64,000 bases of DNA from Pseudomonas sp. MRSN 12121. GTDB taxonomy: Bacteria; Pseudomonadota; Gammaproteobacteria; Pseudomonadales; Pseudomonadaceae. The notes below the pieces were generated by a model that was given only the letters and a program-made list of their open reading frames with translations, ran no database searches and was not told where the DNA came from. Made by a program: the position numbers and the translations under genes. The stretch is taken from the NCBI RefSeq assembly GCF_000931465.1, contig NZ_CP010892.1, positions 1,178,001 through 1,242,000 of the forward strand. Reading direction: 5' to 3'. The first letter of the stretch is position 1, and each line of letters opens with the position of its first letter. Positions 31,747 to 42,960 of this stretch are shown piece by piece.

Positions 31747-32436
31747 GTGAGCGTTTCTTTGAGCCGTCTCGAGCGCCAGCTCGGTTACACCTTCAAGGAC
31801 CAGGAACTGATGGTCCTGGCCCTCACTCACCGCAGTTTTGCCGGGCGCAACAACGAACGCCTGGAATTCCTCGGTGACGCCATCCTCAACTTCGTCGCCG
31901 GCGAGGCGCTGTTCGAGCGTTTTCCCCAGGCCCGCGAAGGCCAGTTGTCGCGCCTGCGGGCGCGCCTGGTGAAAGGCGAGACCCTGGCCGTGCTGGCTCG
32001 CGGTTTCGACCTGGGCGAATACCTGCGCCTGGGCTCCGGCGAATTGAAGAGCGGTGGCTTTCGCCGCGAATCGATCCTGGCCGATGCCCTGGAAGCCCTG
32101 ATCGGTGCGATCTACCTGGACGCCGGCATGGAAACCGCACGCGAGCGCGTGCTGTCCTGGCTGACCTCCGAGTTCGACAGCCTGACGCTGGTCGACACCA
32201 ACAAGGATCCCAAGACCCGCCTGCAGGAATTCCTGCAGTCGCGCGCCTGTGAACTGCCCCGCTACGAAGTGGTGGATATCCAGGGTGAGCCCCATTGCCG
32301 GACGTTCTTCGTCGAATGCGAAATCACCCTATTGAACGAAAAAAGCCGGGGCCAGGGCGTGAGCCGTCGCATCGCCGAACAGGTGGCGGCCGCCGCGGCA
32401 CTGATTGCCCTGGGCGTGGAGAATGGCCATGACTGA
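31747..32436 (+). CDS. rnc: Ribonuclease III
   Basis: RNase III cleaves double-stranded RNA in rRNA and mRNA processing. It is 229 residues. The signature [12 protein letters not shown] is at 36-47, the second catalytic cluster is [14 protein letters not shown], and the C-terminal dsRNA-binding domain (about 155-226) includes [13 protein letters not shown]. It starts at GTG with a weak ribosome-binding site. Its last eight bases overlap era, an arrangement typical of pseudomonads and enterics. Confidence 0.96.
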   Translation: MSVSLSRLERQLGYTFKDQELMVLALTHRSFAGRNNERLEFLGDAILNFVAGEALFERFPQAREGQLSRLRARLVKGETLAVLARGFDLGEYLRLGSGELKSGGFRRESILADALEALIGAIYLDAGMETARERVLSWLTSEFDSLTLVDTNKDPKTRLQEFLQSRACELPRYEVVDIQGEPHCRTFFVECEITLLNEKSRGQGVSRRIAEQVAAAAALIALGVENGHD

Positions 32437-33331
32437 TACAACTGCAACACGCTGTGGCTATGTCGCCATCGTCGGCCGTCCGAACGTGGGCAAGTCCACG
32501 CTGCTGAACCATATCCTGGGGCAGAAGCTGGCCATCACCTCGCGCAAGCCGCAGACCACCCGGCACAACATGCTGGGCATCAAGACCGAGGGCGACGTGC
32601 AGGCGATCTACGTCGATACCCCCGGCATGCACAAGAGCAACGAGAAGGCGCTCAACCGCTACATGAACAAGACCGCGTCGGCGGCGCTGAAAGACGTCGA
32701 CGTGGTGATCTTCGTGGTCGATCGCACCAAATGGACCGACGAGGACCAGCTGGTGCTCGAGCGCGTCCAGTACGTGCAGGGCCCGGTGATCCTGGCGATC
32801 AACAAGACCGACCGCATCGAGGACAAGGCCGAGCTGATGCCGCACCTGACCTGGTTGCAGGAGCAGTTGCCGAACGCCGAGATCGTGCCGGTGTCGGCCC
32901 AGCAGGGCCACAACCTGGATGCCCTGGAAGGCCTGATCGCCAAGCACCTGCCGGAAAACGATCACTTCTTCCCGGAAGACCAGATCACCGACCGCAGCAG
33001 CCGCTTCCTCGCCGCCGAACTGGTACGCGAGAAGATCATGCGCCAGCTGGGCGCCGAGCTGCCCTACCAGATCACCGTGGAAATTGAAGAGTTCAAGCAG
33101 CAGGGCAAGACCCTGCACATTCATGCCTTGATCCTCGTTGAGCGCGACGGTCAGAAGAAAATCATCATTGGCGACAAGGGTGAGCGCATCAAGCGCATCG
33201 GCATGGAAGCGCGCAAGGACATGGAGCTGCTGTTCGACTCCAAGGTCATGCTCAACCTGTGGGTCAAGGTCAAGGGCGGTTGGTCCGACGACGAGCGGGC
33301 CCTGCGTTCGCTGGGGTACGGCGACCTGTAA
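32429..33331 (+). CDS. era: GTPase Era
   Basis: Era binds 16S rRNA and is needed for 30S maturation. It is 300 residues with G1 GRPNVGKS at 16-23, G3 DTPGMH, G4 NKTD and a C-terminal KH domain (about 200-295, [14 protein letters not shown]). The ATG at 32429 lies inside the rnc 3' end, so rnc and era are coupled. The frame upstream of that ATG is the overlap with rnc. Confidence 0.96.
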   Translation: MTDTTATRCGYVAIVGRPNVGKSTLLNHILGQKLAITSRKPQTTRHNMLGIKTEGDVQAIYVDTPGMHKSNEKALNRYMNKTASAALKDVDVVIFVVDRTKWTDEDQLVLERVQYVQGPVILAINKTDRIEDKAELMPHLTWLQEQLPNAEIVPVSAQQGHNLDALEGLIAKHLPENDHFFPEDQITDRSSRFLAAELVREKIMRQLGAELPYQITVEIEEFKQQGKTLHIHALILVERDGQKKIIIGDKGERIKRIGMEARKDMELLFDSKVMLNLWVKVKGGWSDDERALRSLGYGDL

Positions 33332-33364
33332 TCCCCTGCGCCCACGCTCGCTCCTGCATGAACT

Positions 33365-33389
33365 GTAGGAGCGAAGCTTGCTCGCGATA
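33365..33389. repeat. Single REP arm between era and recO
   Basis: GTAGGAGCGAAGCTTGCTCG followed by CGATA. A weak partner (CGCTCGCTCCTGCA) lies just upstream near 33344-33358. Confidence 0.7.
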
Positions 33390-33447
33390 AAGGCTCAAAG
33401 AGCCTTGCCGTGTCATCTTCTCAAGCCCTGAGATCCTGCCGACACCC

Positions 33448-34137
33448 ATGTCCAGTCAAGCGCCCATCGGCCAGCCCGCTTATGTCCTGCACAGCCGCGC
33501 CTACCGCGAGAGCAGCGCGTTGGTGGATTTCCTCACCCCGCAAGGACGGCTGCGCGCGGTATTGCGCGGCGCGCGGGGCAAGGCCGGGACCCTGGCGCGA
33601 CCCTTCGTGCCGCTGGAGGTCGAGTTCCGCGGGCGTGGCGAGCTGAAAAACGTCGGCCGCATGGAGAGTGCCGGCACGGCCACCTGGCTCAACGGCGAGG
33701 CGCTGTTCAGCGGTCTCTACCTCAATGAATTGCTGATCCGCCTGCTGCCCGCCGAAGACCCGCACCCGGCGATCTTCGAGCACTATGCGGCAACCCTGCT
33801 GGCCCTGGCCGAAGGCCGTGCCCTCGAGCCGTTGCTACGGGCTTTCGAGTGGCGGTTGCTGGACGACCTGGGTTACGGCTTCGCCCTGGACAGCGATATC
33901 CATGGCGCGCCAGTCCTGGCCGAGGGCCTGTATCGCCTGCAAGTGGACGCGGGCCTGGAGCAGGTTCACCTGTTGCAACCCGGCCTGTTCAACGGCACCG
34001 AGTTGCTGGCCATGGCCCAGGCCGACTGGAGCGCCCCCGGCGCGCTGGCGGCGGCCAAGCGCCTGATGCGCCAGGCGCTGGCGGTGCACCTGGGCGGTCG
34101 GCCACTGGTCAGCCGCGAGCTGTTCCGCAAGCCCTGA
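33448..34137 (+). CDS. recO: DNA repair protein RecO
   Basis: RecO loads RecA with RecR and anneals single strands in gap repair. The 229-residue protein has an N-terminal OB fold ([34 protein letters not shown]), followed by the helical domain with the conserved [10 protein letters not shown]. The start at 33448 begins [15 protein letters not shown]. It is separated from era by a REP arm but is likely still in the same cluster (lepA-lepB-rnc-era-recO-pdxJ). Confidence 0.92.
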   Translation: MSSQAPIGQPAYVLHSRAYRESSALVDFLTPQGRLRAVLRGARGKAGTLARPFVPLEVEFRGRGELKNVGRMESAGTATWLNGEALFSGLYLNELLIRLLPAEDPHPAIFEHYAATLLALAEGRALEPLLRAFEWRLLDDLGYGFALDSDIHGAPVLAEGLYRLQVDAGLEQVHLLQPGLFNGTELLAMAQADWSAPGALAAAKRLMRQALAVHLGGRPLVSRELFRKP

Positions 34138-34268
34138 ACGGCCGATTTGCCCGGGCACGGACGGGCCCATCCGGGGCCTGCCCTGGGCGCGGTCAAAGCC
34201 GGCAGTTATTTTCGCGGGCGGACACTATATGCTGTGCACCGAATCTCTAACTCCTCAGGAGCGCTTCC

Positions 34269-35015
34269 GTGACCACCAGCAACCGCATTCTTCTTGGCGT
34301 GAACATCGACCACGTAGCCACCCTGCGTCAGGCCCGGGGCACCCGTTACCCCGACCCGGTCAAGGCGGCGCTGGATGCGGAAGAGGCGGGCGCCGACGGC
34401 ATTACCGTGCACCTGCGCGAGGATCGCCGGCATATCCAGGAGCGCGATGTGCTGCTGCTCAAGGATGTGCTGCAGACCCGCATGAACTTCGAGATGGGCG
34501 TCACCGAGGAAATGATGGCGTTCGCCGAGCGGATCCGCCCGGCGCATATCTGCCTGGTGCCGGAAACCCGCCAGGAACTGACCACCGAAGGCGGCCTCGA
34601 TGTTGCCGGGCAGGAAGCGCGGATCAAGGCGGCGGTGGAGCGGCTGTCGAAGATCGGCGCCGAAGTGTCGCTGTTCATCGATGCCGACGAGCGGCAGATC
34701 GCCGCCTCGCGGCGCGTGGGGGCGCCAGCCATCGAACTGCACACCGGGCGTTATGCCGATGCCGAAACCCCGGGCGAGGTGGCCGAGGAGCTGCGGCGCG
34801 TGGCCGACGGCGTGGCGTTCGGCCTCGGCCAGGGCCTGATCGTCAATGCCGGTCATGGCCTGCATTACCACAACGTCGAGGCGGTCGCGGCAATCAAGGG
34901 CATCAACGAATTGAATATCGGCCATGCGCTGGTGGCCCATGCGCTGTTCGTCGGCTTCAAGGGGGCGGTGGCGGAGATGAAGGCGCTGATCCTGGCTGCT
35001 GCGGCCAAGGCCTGA
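34269..35015 (+). CDS. pdxJ: Pyridoxine 5'-phosphate synthase
   Basis: PdxJ condenses 1-deoxy-D-xylulose 5-phosphate with 3-amino-2-oxopropyl phosphate in vitamin B6 synthesis. It is a TIM barrel of 248 residues: [59 protein letters not shown] and [12 protein letters not shown]. All expected catalytic and phosphate-binding residues appear present. It starts at GTG with AGGAG upstream. It ends 44 bases from the convergent mltF. Confidence 0.96.
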   Translation: MTTSNRILLGVNIDHVATLRQARGTRYPDPVKAALDAEEAGADGITVHLREDRRHIQERDVLLLKDVLQTRMNFEMGVTEEMMAFAERIRPAHICLVPETRQELTTEGGLDVAGQEARIKAAVERLSKIGAEVSLFIDADERQIAASRRVGAPAIELHTGRYADAETPGEVAEELRRVADGVAFGLGQGLIVNAGHGLHYHNVEAVAAIKGINELNIGHALVAHALFVGFKGAVAEMKALILAAAAKA

Positions 35016-35059
35016 CCGCAGCGCGGTAGCCGCGGTTTTCGGCGGCGGCTACCGATTGC

Positions 35060-36757
<1,698 letters not shown>

Positions 36758-36758
36758 C

Positions 36759-36764
36759 TAGAAT
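36759..36764 (+). promoter_or_regulatory. purL -10 box candidate
   Basis: TAGAAT overlaps an in-frame ATG at 36763. This makes that ATG an unlikely start and supports the conserved start at 36808. No clear -35 box was found. Confidence 0.45.
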
Positions 36765-36807
36765 GCACGGCCTCAAAGCACACCCCCTTCCCGAGGCTGT
36801 CCCGAAG

Positions 36808-39800
36808 ATGTTGATCCTGCGCGGCGCTCCTGCCCTTTCTGCCTTTCGCCACAGCAAACTCCTTGAGCAACTGAGCCAGAAGGTTCCAGCTGTCAGTGGC
36901 CTGTATGCTGAATTCGCTCACTTCGCCGAAGTTACCGGCGTCCTGACCGGCGACGAACAGCAGGTGCTTGCGCGCCTTCTGAAGTACGGCCCCAGCGTAC
37001 CGGTGCAAGAACCTGCCGGTCGTCTGTTCCTGGTGCTGCCGCGTTTCGGCACCATCTCGCCCTGGTCGAGCAAGGCCAGCGACATCGCGCGCAATTGCGG
37101 CCTGAGCAAGATCCAGCGCCTGGAACGCGGTATCGCCTTCTACGTGTCCGGTGAACTCAGCGACGCCGAGGCCCAGCTGGTCGCCGACACCCTGCACGAC
37201 CGCATGACCCAGATCGTGCTGGGCAACCTCGAACAGGCGGCCGGCCTGTTCAGCCATGCCACGCCGAAGCCGCTGACCGCCGTCGACATCCTCGGTGGCG
37301 GCCGTGCCGCGCTGGAGAAGGCCAACAGCGACCTGGGCCTGGCCCTGGCCGAAGACGAGATCGACTACCTGGTCAACGCCTTCCAGGGGCTCAAGCGCAA
37401 CCCCCACGACATCGAACTGATGATGTTCGCCCAGGCCAACTCCGAGCACTGTCGCCACAAGATCTTCAACGCCAGTTGGGATATCGACGGCCAGAGCCAG
37501 GAAAAAAGCCTGTTCGGCATGATCAAGAACACCTACCAGATGCACAGCGAAGGCGTGCTGTCCGCCTACAAGGACAACGCTTCGGTGATCGTCGGTTCCG
37601 TGGCCGGGCGCTTCTTCCCGAATCCTGATACCCGCCAGTACGGCGCGGTGCAGGAGCCGGTGCACATCCTGATGAAGGTCGAGACCCACAACCACCCGAC
37701 CGCCATCTCGCCGTTCTCCGGCGCCTCCACCGGTTCCGGTGGCGAAATCCGCGACGAAGGCGCGACCGGCCGCGGCGCCAAGCCCAAGGCTGGCCTGACC
37801 GGCTTCACCGTCTCCAACCTGAACATCCCGGGCTTCGAACAGCCATGGGAAAAGGCCTATGGCAAGCCGGACCGGATCGTCAACGCCCTCGACATCATGG
37901 TCGACGGCCCGCTGGGCGGTGCCGCGTTCAACAACGAATTCGGCCGTCCGGCGCTGACCGGCTACTTCCGTACCTTCGAGCAGTCGATCAATACCCCGCA
38001 CGGCGAAGAAGTGCGCGGCTATCACAAGCCGATCATGCTCGCCGGTGGCCTGGGCAACATCCGTGAAGACCATGTGCAGAAAGGCGAGATCACCGTCGGC
38101 GCCAAGCTGATCGTGCTCGGCGGCCCGGCCATGCTGATCGGCCTGGGCGGCGGCGCGGCCTCGTCGGTCGATACCGGCGCCAGCTCCGCCGACCTGGATT
38201 TCGCCTCGGTGCAGCGCGAGAACCCGGAAATGGAGCGCCGCTGCCAGGAGGTCATCGACCGCTGCTGGCAGTTGGGCGACAAGAACCCGATCGCCTTCAT
38301 CCATGACGTCGGCGCGGGCGGCATTTCCAACGCCTTCCCCGAGCTGGTCAACGACGGTGGCCGCGGTGGCCGCTTCGAGCTGCGCAACGTGCCCAACGAC
38401 GAGCCGGGCATGGCCCCGCACGAGATCTGGAGCAACGAATCCCAGGAGCGTTACGTGCTGGCGGTGAGCGCTGGCGACTTCGAGCGCTTCCAGGCCATCT
38501 GCGAGCGCGAGCGTTGCCCGTTCGCGGTGGTCGGCGAGGCGACCGCCGAGCCGCACCTGACCGTGACCGACAGCCACTTCGGCAACACCCCGGTGGACAT
38601 GCCGCTCGACGTGCTGCTGGGCAAGCCGCCACGCATGCACCGTTCGGTGACCCGCGAAGCGGAGCTGGGCGACGATTTCGATCCAAGCAGCCTGGAGCTG
38701 GGCGACTCGGTCGAGCGCGTCCTGCGTCACCCGGCCGTGGCCAGCAAGAGCTTCCTGATCACCATCGGCGACCGCACCATCACCGGCCTGGTTGCCCGCG
38801 ACCAGATGGTCGGTCCGTGGCAGGTCCCGGTGGCCGACTGCGCCGTCACCGCCACCAGCTTCGATGTCTATACCGGTGAAGCCATGGCCATGGGCGAGCG
38901 TACCCCGCTGGCCCTGCTCGACGCCCCGGCGTCCGGGCGCATGGCGATTGGCGAGACCCTGACCAACCTGGCGGCCGCGCATATCGGCAAGCTGTCCGAC
39001 ATCAAGCTGTCGGCCAACTGGATGTCCGCTGCCGGCCACCCGGGTGAAGACGCCCGCCTGTACGACACCGTCAAGGCCGTCGGCATGGAGTTGTGCCCGG
39101 AACTGGGCCTGACCATCCCGGTGGGCAAGGACTCCATGTCGATGAAGACCAAGTGGAGCGAAGAGGGCGCGGAGAAGAGCGTGACCTCGCCGATGTCGCT
39201 GATCGTCAGCGGCTTCGCCCCGGTGCTCGACGTACGCAAGACCCTGACCCCGCAACTGCGCATGGACAAGGGCGAGACCGACCTGATCCTGATCGACCTG
39301 GGCCGCGGCAAGAACCGCATGGGCGCCTCGATCCTGGCCCAGACCCACGGCAAGCTGGCCGCCGTGGCCCCGGACGTCGACGACGCCGAGGACCTCAAGG
39401 CCTTCTTCGCGGTGATCCAGGGCCTGAACGCCGACGGCCACCTGCTGGCCTACCACGACCGTTCCGACGGTGGCTTGATGACCACCGTGCTGGAAATGGC
39501 CTTTGCCGGCCACTGCGGCCTGGACCTGGAGCTGGACACCCTGACCAGCAAGCGTGAGAAAGCGGCGGCCATCCTCTTCAACGAAGAGCTGGGCGCGGTG
39601 CTCCAGGTGCGCCAGGACGCCACGCCGGACGTACTGGCCCAGTTCAGCGCCGCCGGCCTGGGCGAAGACTGCGTCGCGGTGATCGGCAAGCCGATCAACA
39701 ATGGCGAAGTGCTGATCAAGCTGGCGGGCGAAACCCTGTTCAAGGGCGAGCGCCGCCTGCTGCAGCGCCAGTGGGCCGAGACCAGCTACCAGATCCAGCG

Positions 39801-40707
39801 CCTGCGGGACAACGCCGACTGCGCCGAGCAGGAATTCGACGTCCTGCTGGAAGAAGACAACCCGGGCCTGAGCGTCAAGCTGAGCTTCGACGTCAACCAG
39901 GACATCGCCGCGCCTTACATCAAGAAAGGCGTGCGTCCCCAGGTGGCGGTCCTGCGTGAGCAGGGCGTCAACGGCCAGGTGGAAATGGCCGCGGCCTTCG
40001 ACCGTGCCGGCTTCAACGCGATCGACGTGCACATGAGCGACATCCTGGCCGGTCGTGTCGACCTGAACGACTTCAAGGGCATGGTCGCCTGCGGCGGCTT
40101 CTCCTACGGCGACGTGCTCGGCGCCGGTGAGGGCTGGGCCAAGTCGGCGCTGTTCAACAGCCGTGCCCGCGATGCCTTCCAGGGTTTCTTCGAGCGCAGC
40201 GACACCTTCACCCTCGGCGTGTGCAACGGTTGCCAGATGATGTCCAACCTGCACGAGCTGATTCCTGGCAGCGAGTTCTGGCCGCACTTCGTGCGCAACC
40301 GCTCCGAGCAGTTCGAAGCCCGCGTGGCGATGGTCCAGGTTCAGGAGTCGAACTCGATCTTCCTGCAAGGCATGGCCGGTTCGCGCATGCCGATCGCCAT
40401 CGCCCACGGCGAAGGCCATGCCGAGTTCGAAAGCGCCGAGGCGCTGCTCGAAGCCGACCTGTCCGGTTGCGTGGCCCTGCGCTTCGTCGATAACCACGGC
40501 AAGGTCACCGAGCGTTACCCGGCCAACCCGAACGGCTCGCCGCGCGGGATCACCGGCCTGACCAGCCGCGACGGTCGCGTCACCATCATGATGCCGCACC
40601 CTGAGCGGGTATTCCGTGCCGTGCAGAACTCCTGGCGTCCGGAAGAGTGGAACGAAGATGCGGCGTGGATGCGCATGTTCCGTAACGCTCGCGTCTGGGT
40701 GAACTGA
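36808..40707 (+). CDS. purL: Phosphoribosylformylglycinamidine synthase
   Basis: This large single-chain FGAM synthase of purine synthesis converts FGAR, glutamine and ATP to FGAM. It is 1299 residues, the usual length. The N-terminal and linker domains are followed by two AIRS-like halves ([32 protein letters not shown]). The C-terminal glutaminase has the nucleophile Cys in [11 protein letters not shown] and His/Glu in HGEGHAEF. A large antisense open frame covers the gene and is a GC-codon artefact. purL is followed four bases later by a small NIF3-like gene. Confidence 0.97.
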   Translation: MLILRGAPALSAFRHSKLLEQLSQKVPAVSGLYAEFAHFAEVTGVLTGDEQQVLARLLKYGPSVPVQEPAGRLFLVLPRFGTISPWSSKASDIARNCGLSKIQRLERGIAFYVSGELSDAEAQLVADTLHDRMTQIVLGNLEQAAGLFSHATPKPLTAVDILGGGRAALEKANSDLGLALAEDEIDYLVNAFQGLKRNPHDIELMMFAQANSEHCRHKIFNASWDIDGQSQEKSLFGMIKNTYQMHSEGVLSAYKDNASVIVGSVAGRFFPNPDTRQYGAVQEPVHILMKVETHNHPTAISPFSGASTGSGGEIRDEGATGRGAKPKAGLTGFTVSNLNIPGFEQPWEKAYGKPDRIVNALDIMVDGPLGGAAFNNEFGRPALTGYFRTFEQSINTPHGEEVRGYHKPIMLAGGLGNIREDHVQKGEITVGAKLIVLGGPAMLIGLGGGAASSVDTGASSADLDFASVQRENPEMERRCQEVIDRCWQLGDKNPIAFIHDVGAGGISNAFPELVNDGGRGGRFELRNVPNDEPGMAPHEIWSNESQERYVLAVSAGDFERFQAICERERCPFAVVGEATAEPHLTVTDSHFGNTPVDMPLDVLLGKPPRMHRSVTREAELGDDFDPSSLELGDSVERVLRHPAVASKSFLITIGDRTITGLVARDQMVGPWQVPVADCAVTATSFDVYTGEAMAMGERTPLALLDAPASGRMAIGETLTNLAAAHIGKLSDIKLSANWMSAAGHPGEDARLYDTVKAVGMELCPELGLTIPVGKDSMSMKTKWSEEGAEKSVTSPMSLIVSGFAPVLDVRKTLTPQLRMDKGETDLILIDLGRGKNRMGASILAQTHGKLAAVAPDVDDAEDLKAFFAVIQGLNADGHLLAYHDRSDGGLMTTVLEMAFAGHCGLDLELDTLTSKREKAAAILFNEELGAVLQVRQDATPDVLAQFSAAGLGEDCVAVIGKPINNGEVLIKLAGETLFKGERRLLQRQWAETSYQIQRLRDNADCAEQEFDVLLEEDNPGLSVKLSFDVNQDIAAPYIKKGVRPQVAVLREQGVNGQVEMAAAFDRAGFNAIDVHMSDILAGRVDLNDFKGMVACGGFSYGDVLGAGEGWAKSALFNSRARDAFQGFFERSDTFTLGVCNGCQMMSNLHELIPGSEFWPHFVRNRSEQFEARVAMVQVQESNSIFLQGMAGSRMPIAIAHGEGHAEFESAEALLEADLSGCVALRFVDNHGKVTERYPANPNGSPRGITGLTSRDGRVTIMMPHPERVFRAVQNSWRPEEWNEDAAWMRMFRNARVWVN

Positions 40708-40711
40708 GACC

Positions 40712-41023
40712 GTGTACAAGCTCGGCTTTTTCGTCCCGCCCAGCCATGTGGATGAGGTCAAGAGCGCTGTATTCGCCGCCGGTGGCGGACGGATCGGCGC
40801 CTACGACCAGTGCGCCTGGCAAGTGCTGGGCCTCGGTCAGTTTCGCCCGCTGGACGGCAGCCAGCCGTTTCTCGGGCAGGCCGGCGAGGTCGAGCAGGTG
40901 CAGGAATGGAGGGTCGAGCTGGTGGTGGCCGACGAGTTGATTCGCGACGTGGTGGCGGCTCTCAAGCAGAGCCATCCCTACGAAACGCCGGCTTACGAAG
41001 TCTGGCGCCTGGAAGACTTCTAA
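40712..41023 (+). CDS. Small NIF3-like (YqfO/CutA-type) domain protein
   Basis: The 103-residue protein corresponds to the PII/CutA-like insert domain of NIF3 proteins, encoded alone: MYKLGFFVPPSHVDEVKSAVF, GRIGAYDQCAWQVLGLGQFRP and QSHPYETPAYEVWRLEDF. It starts at GTG four bases after the purL stop codon and is probably co-expressed with it (PA3762-PA3763 order). The biochemical role is unknown; metal binding is possible through HPYE. A terminator follows. Confidence 0.85.
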   Translation: MYKLGFFVPPSHVDEVKSAVFAAGGGRIGAYDQCAWQVLGLGQFRPLDGSQPFLGQAGEVEQVQEWRVELVVADELIRDVVAALKQSHPYETPAYEVWRLEDF

Positions 41024-41036
41024 GGCCCCACCCATG

Positions 41037-41076
41037 AAAAAGCCCGCTGAACCGTTAACGGTCAGCGGGCTTTTTT
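41037..41076. terminator. Terminator after purL and the NIF3-like gene
   Basis: Stem AGCCCGCTGA/TCAGCGGGCT with a nested ACCGTT/AACGGT stem, flanked by AAAA and TTTTTT. It can act in both directions and also lies beyond the nagE 3' end. Confidence 0.9.
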
Positions 41077-41098
41077 GTGCCGGTTCGCTACCCACCCC

Positions 41099-41187
41099 GT
41101 AGGAGCGAAGCTTGCTCGCGATGAACGATAACGCGGTGTGCCAGGCATACAGCGTCGTCCTTATCGCGGGCAAGCCTCGCTCCTACA
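41099..41187. repeat. REPIN between the NIF3-like gene and nagE
   Basis: Inverted arms GTAGGAGCGAAGCTTGCTCG and CGCGGGCAAGCCTCGCTCCT, about 45 bases apart. Confidence 0.85.
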
Positions 41188-41206
41188 GCCTGCAGGACAG
41201 TCGTTA

Positions 41207-42931
41207 TCAGACCTTGGCGCTGACCTCGCTGCGGTTGATCAGGGTATCCAGCGCCTTACCCAGGCCGGCGGCCTTTTCCCCGATCAGCAGGTGCCAGACG
41301 CCATCGTCGAGCTGGCTTGAACCCTGGCAGCCGAGGTTTTTCAACTGGCATTCCGACAGCGCCTTGTTGTCGCCGAGCTGCACCCGCAGGCGAGTCAGGG
41401 CGACGCAGTCCAGTTGCAGCACGTTGTCGCTGCCACCGAAGGCGGCCAGCCATTTCTGCGCTTCCTGGGGCGCGATGGGCACCGCGACCGGCGCTTCGTC
41501 GGCCGCCACCGCGGCTGGGCTGGTGGCCTCCAGCAGCTTGCCGGCGGTGGGCATGGCCAGGCGGATTTCGTCGGCGATGCTGTCGGCCAGCGGGCCGACC
41601 ACCACCTGCAGGCTGCCGCCCTTGCCGGGGCGCACCACGGCCATCGCGCCCAGGGCCTTGAGTTCGCTGTCCAAGGCCTTGTTGCGATCGGCCAGTTCCA
41701 GGCGCAGGCGGGTGGTACAGGCGCCGACCGTTATCAGGTTGTCCGCGCCGCCCAGGGCCTGGATATAGGCGCCGGCCCGCTGGTTGTCGGTCATGCTGGC
41801 CTTTTCGCTACTCGGGGTGTCTTCGCGGCCCGGGGTTTTCAGGTTGAAGCGCTTGATGCAGAAGTCGAACACCAGGTAGTAGATCACCGCGTACAGCAGG
41901 CCGACCGGGAATACCAGCCAGCCATTGGTCGAGCGGCCCCAGCCGAGGGCCATGTCGATGGCGCCGCCGGAAAAGGTGAAGCCCAGGTGAATGTTCAGCA
42001 GGTTGGTGAGGGCCATGGACAGGCCGGTCAGCAGGGCGTGCGCCAGGTACAACAGCGGGGCGAGGAACATGAAGGCAAATTCGATCGGCTCGGTGACCCC
42101 GGTGAGAAACGAGGTCAGGGCCATCGACAGGAAAATCCCGCCCATCACCTTGCGCCGTTCCGGCAAGGCATTGCGGTACATGGCCAGGCACGCCGCCGGC
42201 AGGCCGAACAGCATCATCGGGAACATGCCGGTCATGAACTGGCCGCCCTTGGGGTCGCCGGCGAAGTAGCGGGTCAGGTCGCCGGTGACCACGGCGCCGG
42301 TCGCCGGATCGGTGAAACTGCCGAAAATGAACCAGGCCATGTTGTTCAGGATGTGATGCAGGCCGGTGATGATCAGCAGGCGGTTGAACACCCCGAACAC
42401 GAAGGCGCCGAAGCTGCCGCTTTCCATCAGCAACTGGCCGAAGCCGTTGATGCCGTGCTGGATCGGAGGCCAGATCAGGCCGAACACCACCCCCAGGCCG
42501 ACGGCGCTGAACCCGGTGACGATCGGCACGAAGCGCCGGCCGCCGAAGAACGCCAGGTATTCCGGCAGCTTGATGTCCTTGAAGCGGTTGTACAGCGCGC
42601 CGGCCAGCAGGCCGCTGATGATCCCGGCGAGCATGCCCATGTTGATGCTGGCATCGAGCACCTTGAGGGTCGCCACCATCACCAGGTAGCCGATGGCCCC
42701 GGCCAGGCCGGCGGTGCCGTTGTTGTCCTTGGCGAAGCCCACGGCGATGCCGATGGCGAAGATCAGCGCCAGGTTGGCGAAAATGGTCTGGCCGGCATCG
42801 TGGATGATCGCGATGTTCAGCAGGTCGGTGTCGCCCAGGCGCAGCAGCAGGCCGGCGATCGGCAGGATCGCGATCGGCAGCATCAGGGCCCGACCCAGGC
42901 GCTGCAGGCCTTCGATGAATAATTGGTACAT
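41207..42931 (-). CDS. nagE: PTS N-acetylglucosamine transporter EIICB (NagE) with extra EIIB-like domain
   Basis: NagE imports and phosphorylates GlcNAc. The 574-residue protein has an EIIC membrane domain (about 1-365, with GLHHILN and GVTEPIEF). A canonical EIIB domain follows, with phospho-Cys405 in ACTTRLRLEL. A second EIIB-like domain is at about 490-570. In the second one the phospho-site position is Ala511 (DCVALTRLR) with a Cys two residues earlier, so it is probably not phosphorylated in the usual way. It is the last gene of nagR-nagA-SIS-nagF-nagE, 29 bases after nagF. Confidence 0.93.
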   Translation of the reverse strand: MYQLFIEGLQRLGRALMLPIAILPIAGLLLRLGDTDLLNIAIIHDAGQTIFANLALIFAIGIAVGFAKDNNGTAGLAGAIGYLVMVATLKVLDASINMGMLAGIISGLLAGALYNRFKDIKLPEYLAFFGGRRFVPIVTGFSAVGLGVVFGLIWPPIQHGINGFGQLLMESGSFGAFVFGVFNRLLIITGLHHILNNMAWFIFGSFTDPATGAVVTGDLTRYFAGDPKGGQFMTGMFPMMLFGLPAACLAMYRNALPERRKVMGGIFLSMALTSFLTGVTEPIEFAFMFLAPLLYLAHALLTGLSMALTNLLNIHLGFTFSGGAIDMALGWGRSTNGWLVFPVGLLYAVIYYLVFDFCIKRFNLKTPGREDTPSSEKASMTDNQRAGAYIQALGGADNLITVGACTTRLRLELADRNKALDSELKALGAMAVVRPGKGGSLQVVVGPLADSIADEIRLAMPTAGKLLEATSPAAVAADEAPVAVPIAPQEAQKWLAAFGGSDNVLQLDCVALTRLRVQLGDNKALSECQLKNLGCQGSSQLDDGVWHLLIGEKAAGLGKALDTLINRSEVSAKV

Positions 42932-42960
42932 GGCGTGTCTCCCGGTGTTCTTGTCGTTCT

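Noticed and set aside
31556..31750. Short open frame upstream of rnc as a real gene
   Set aside because: No ribosome-binding site, no conserved N-terminus and only a weak fragment of similarity to DUF4845.
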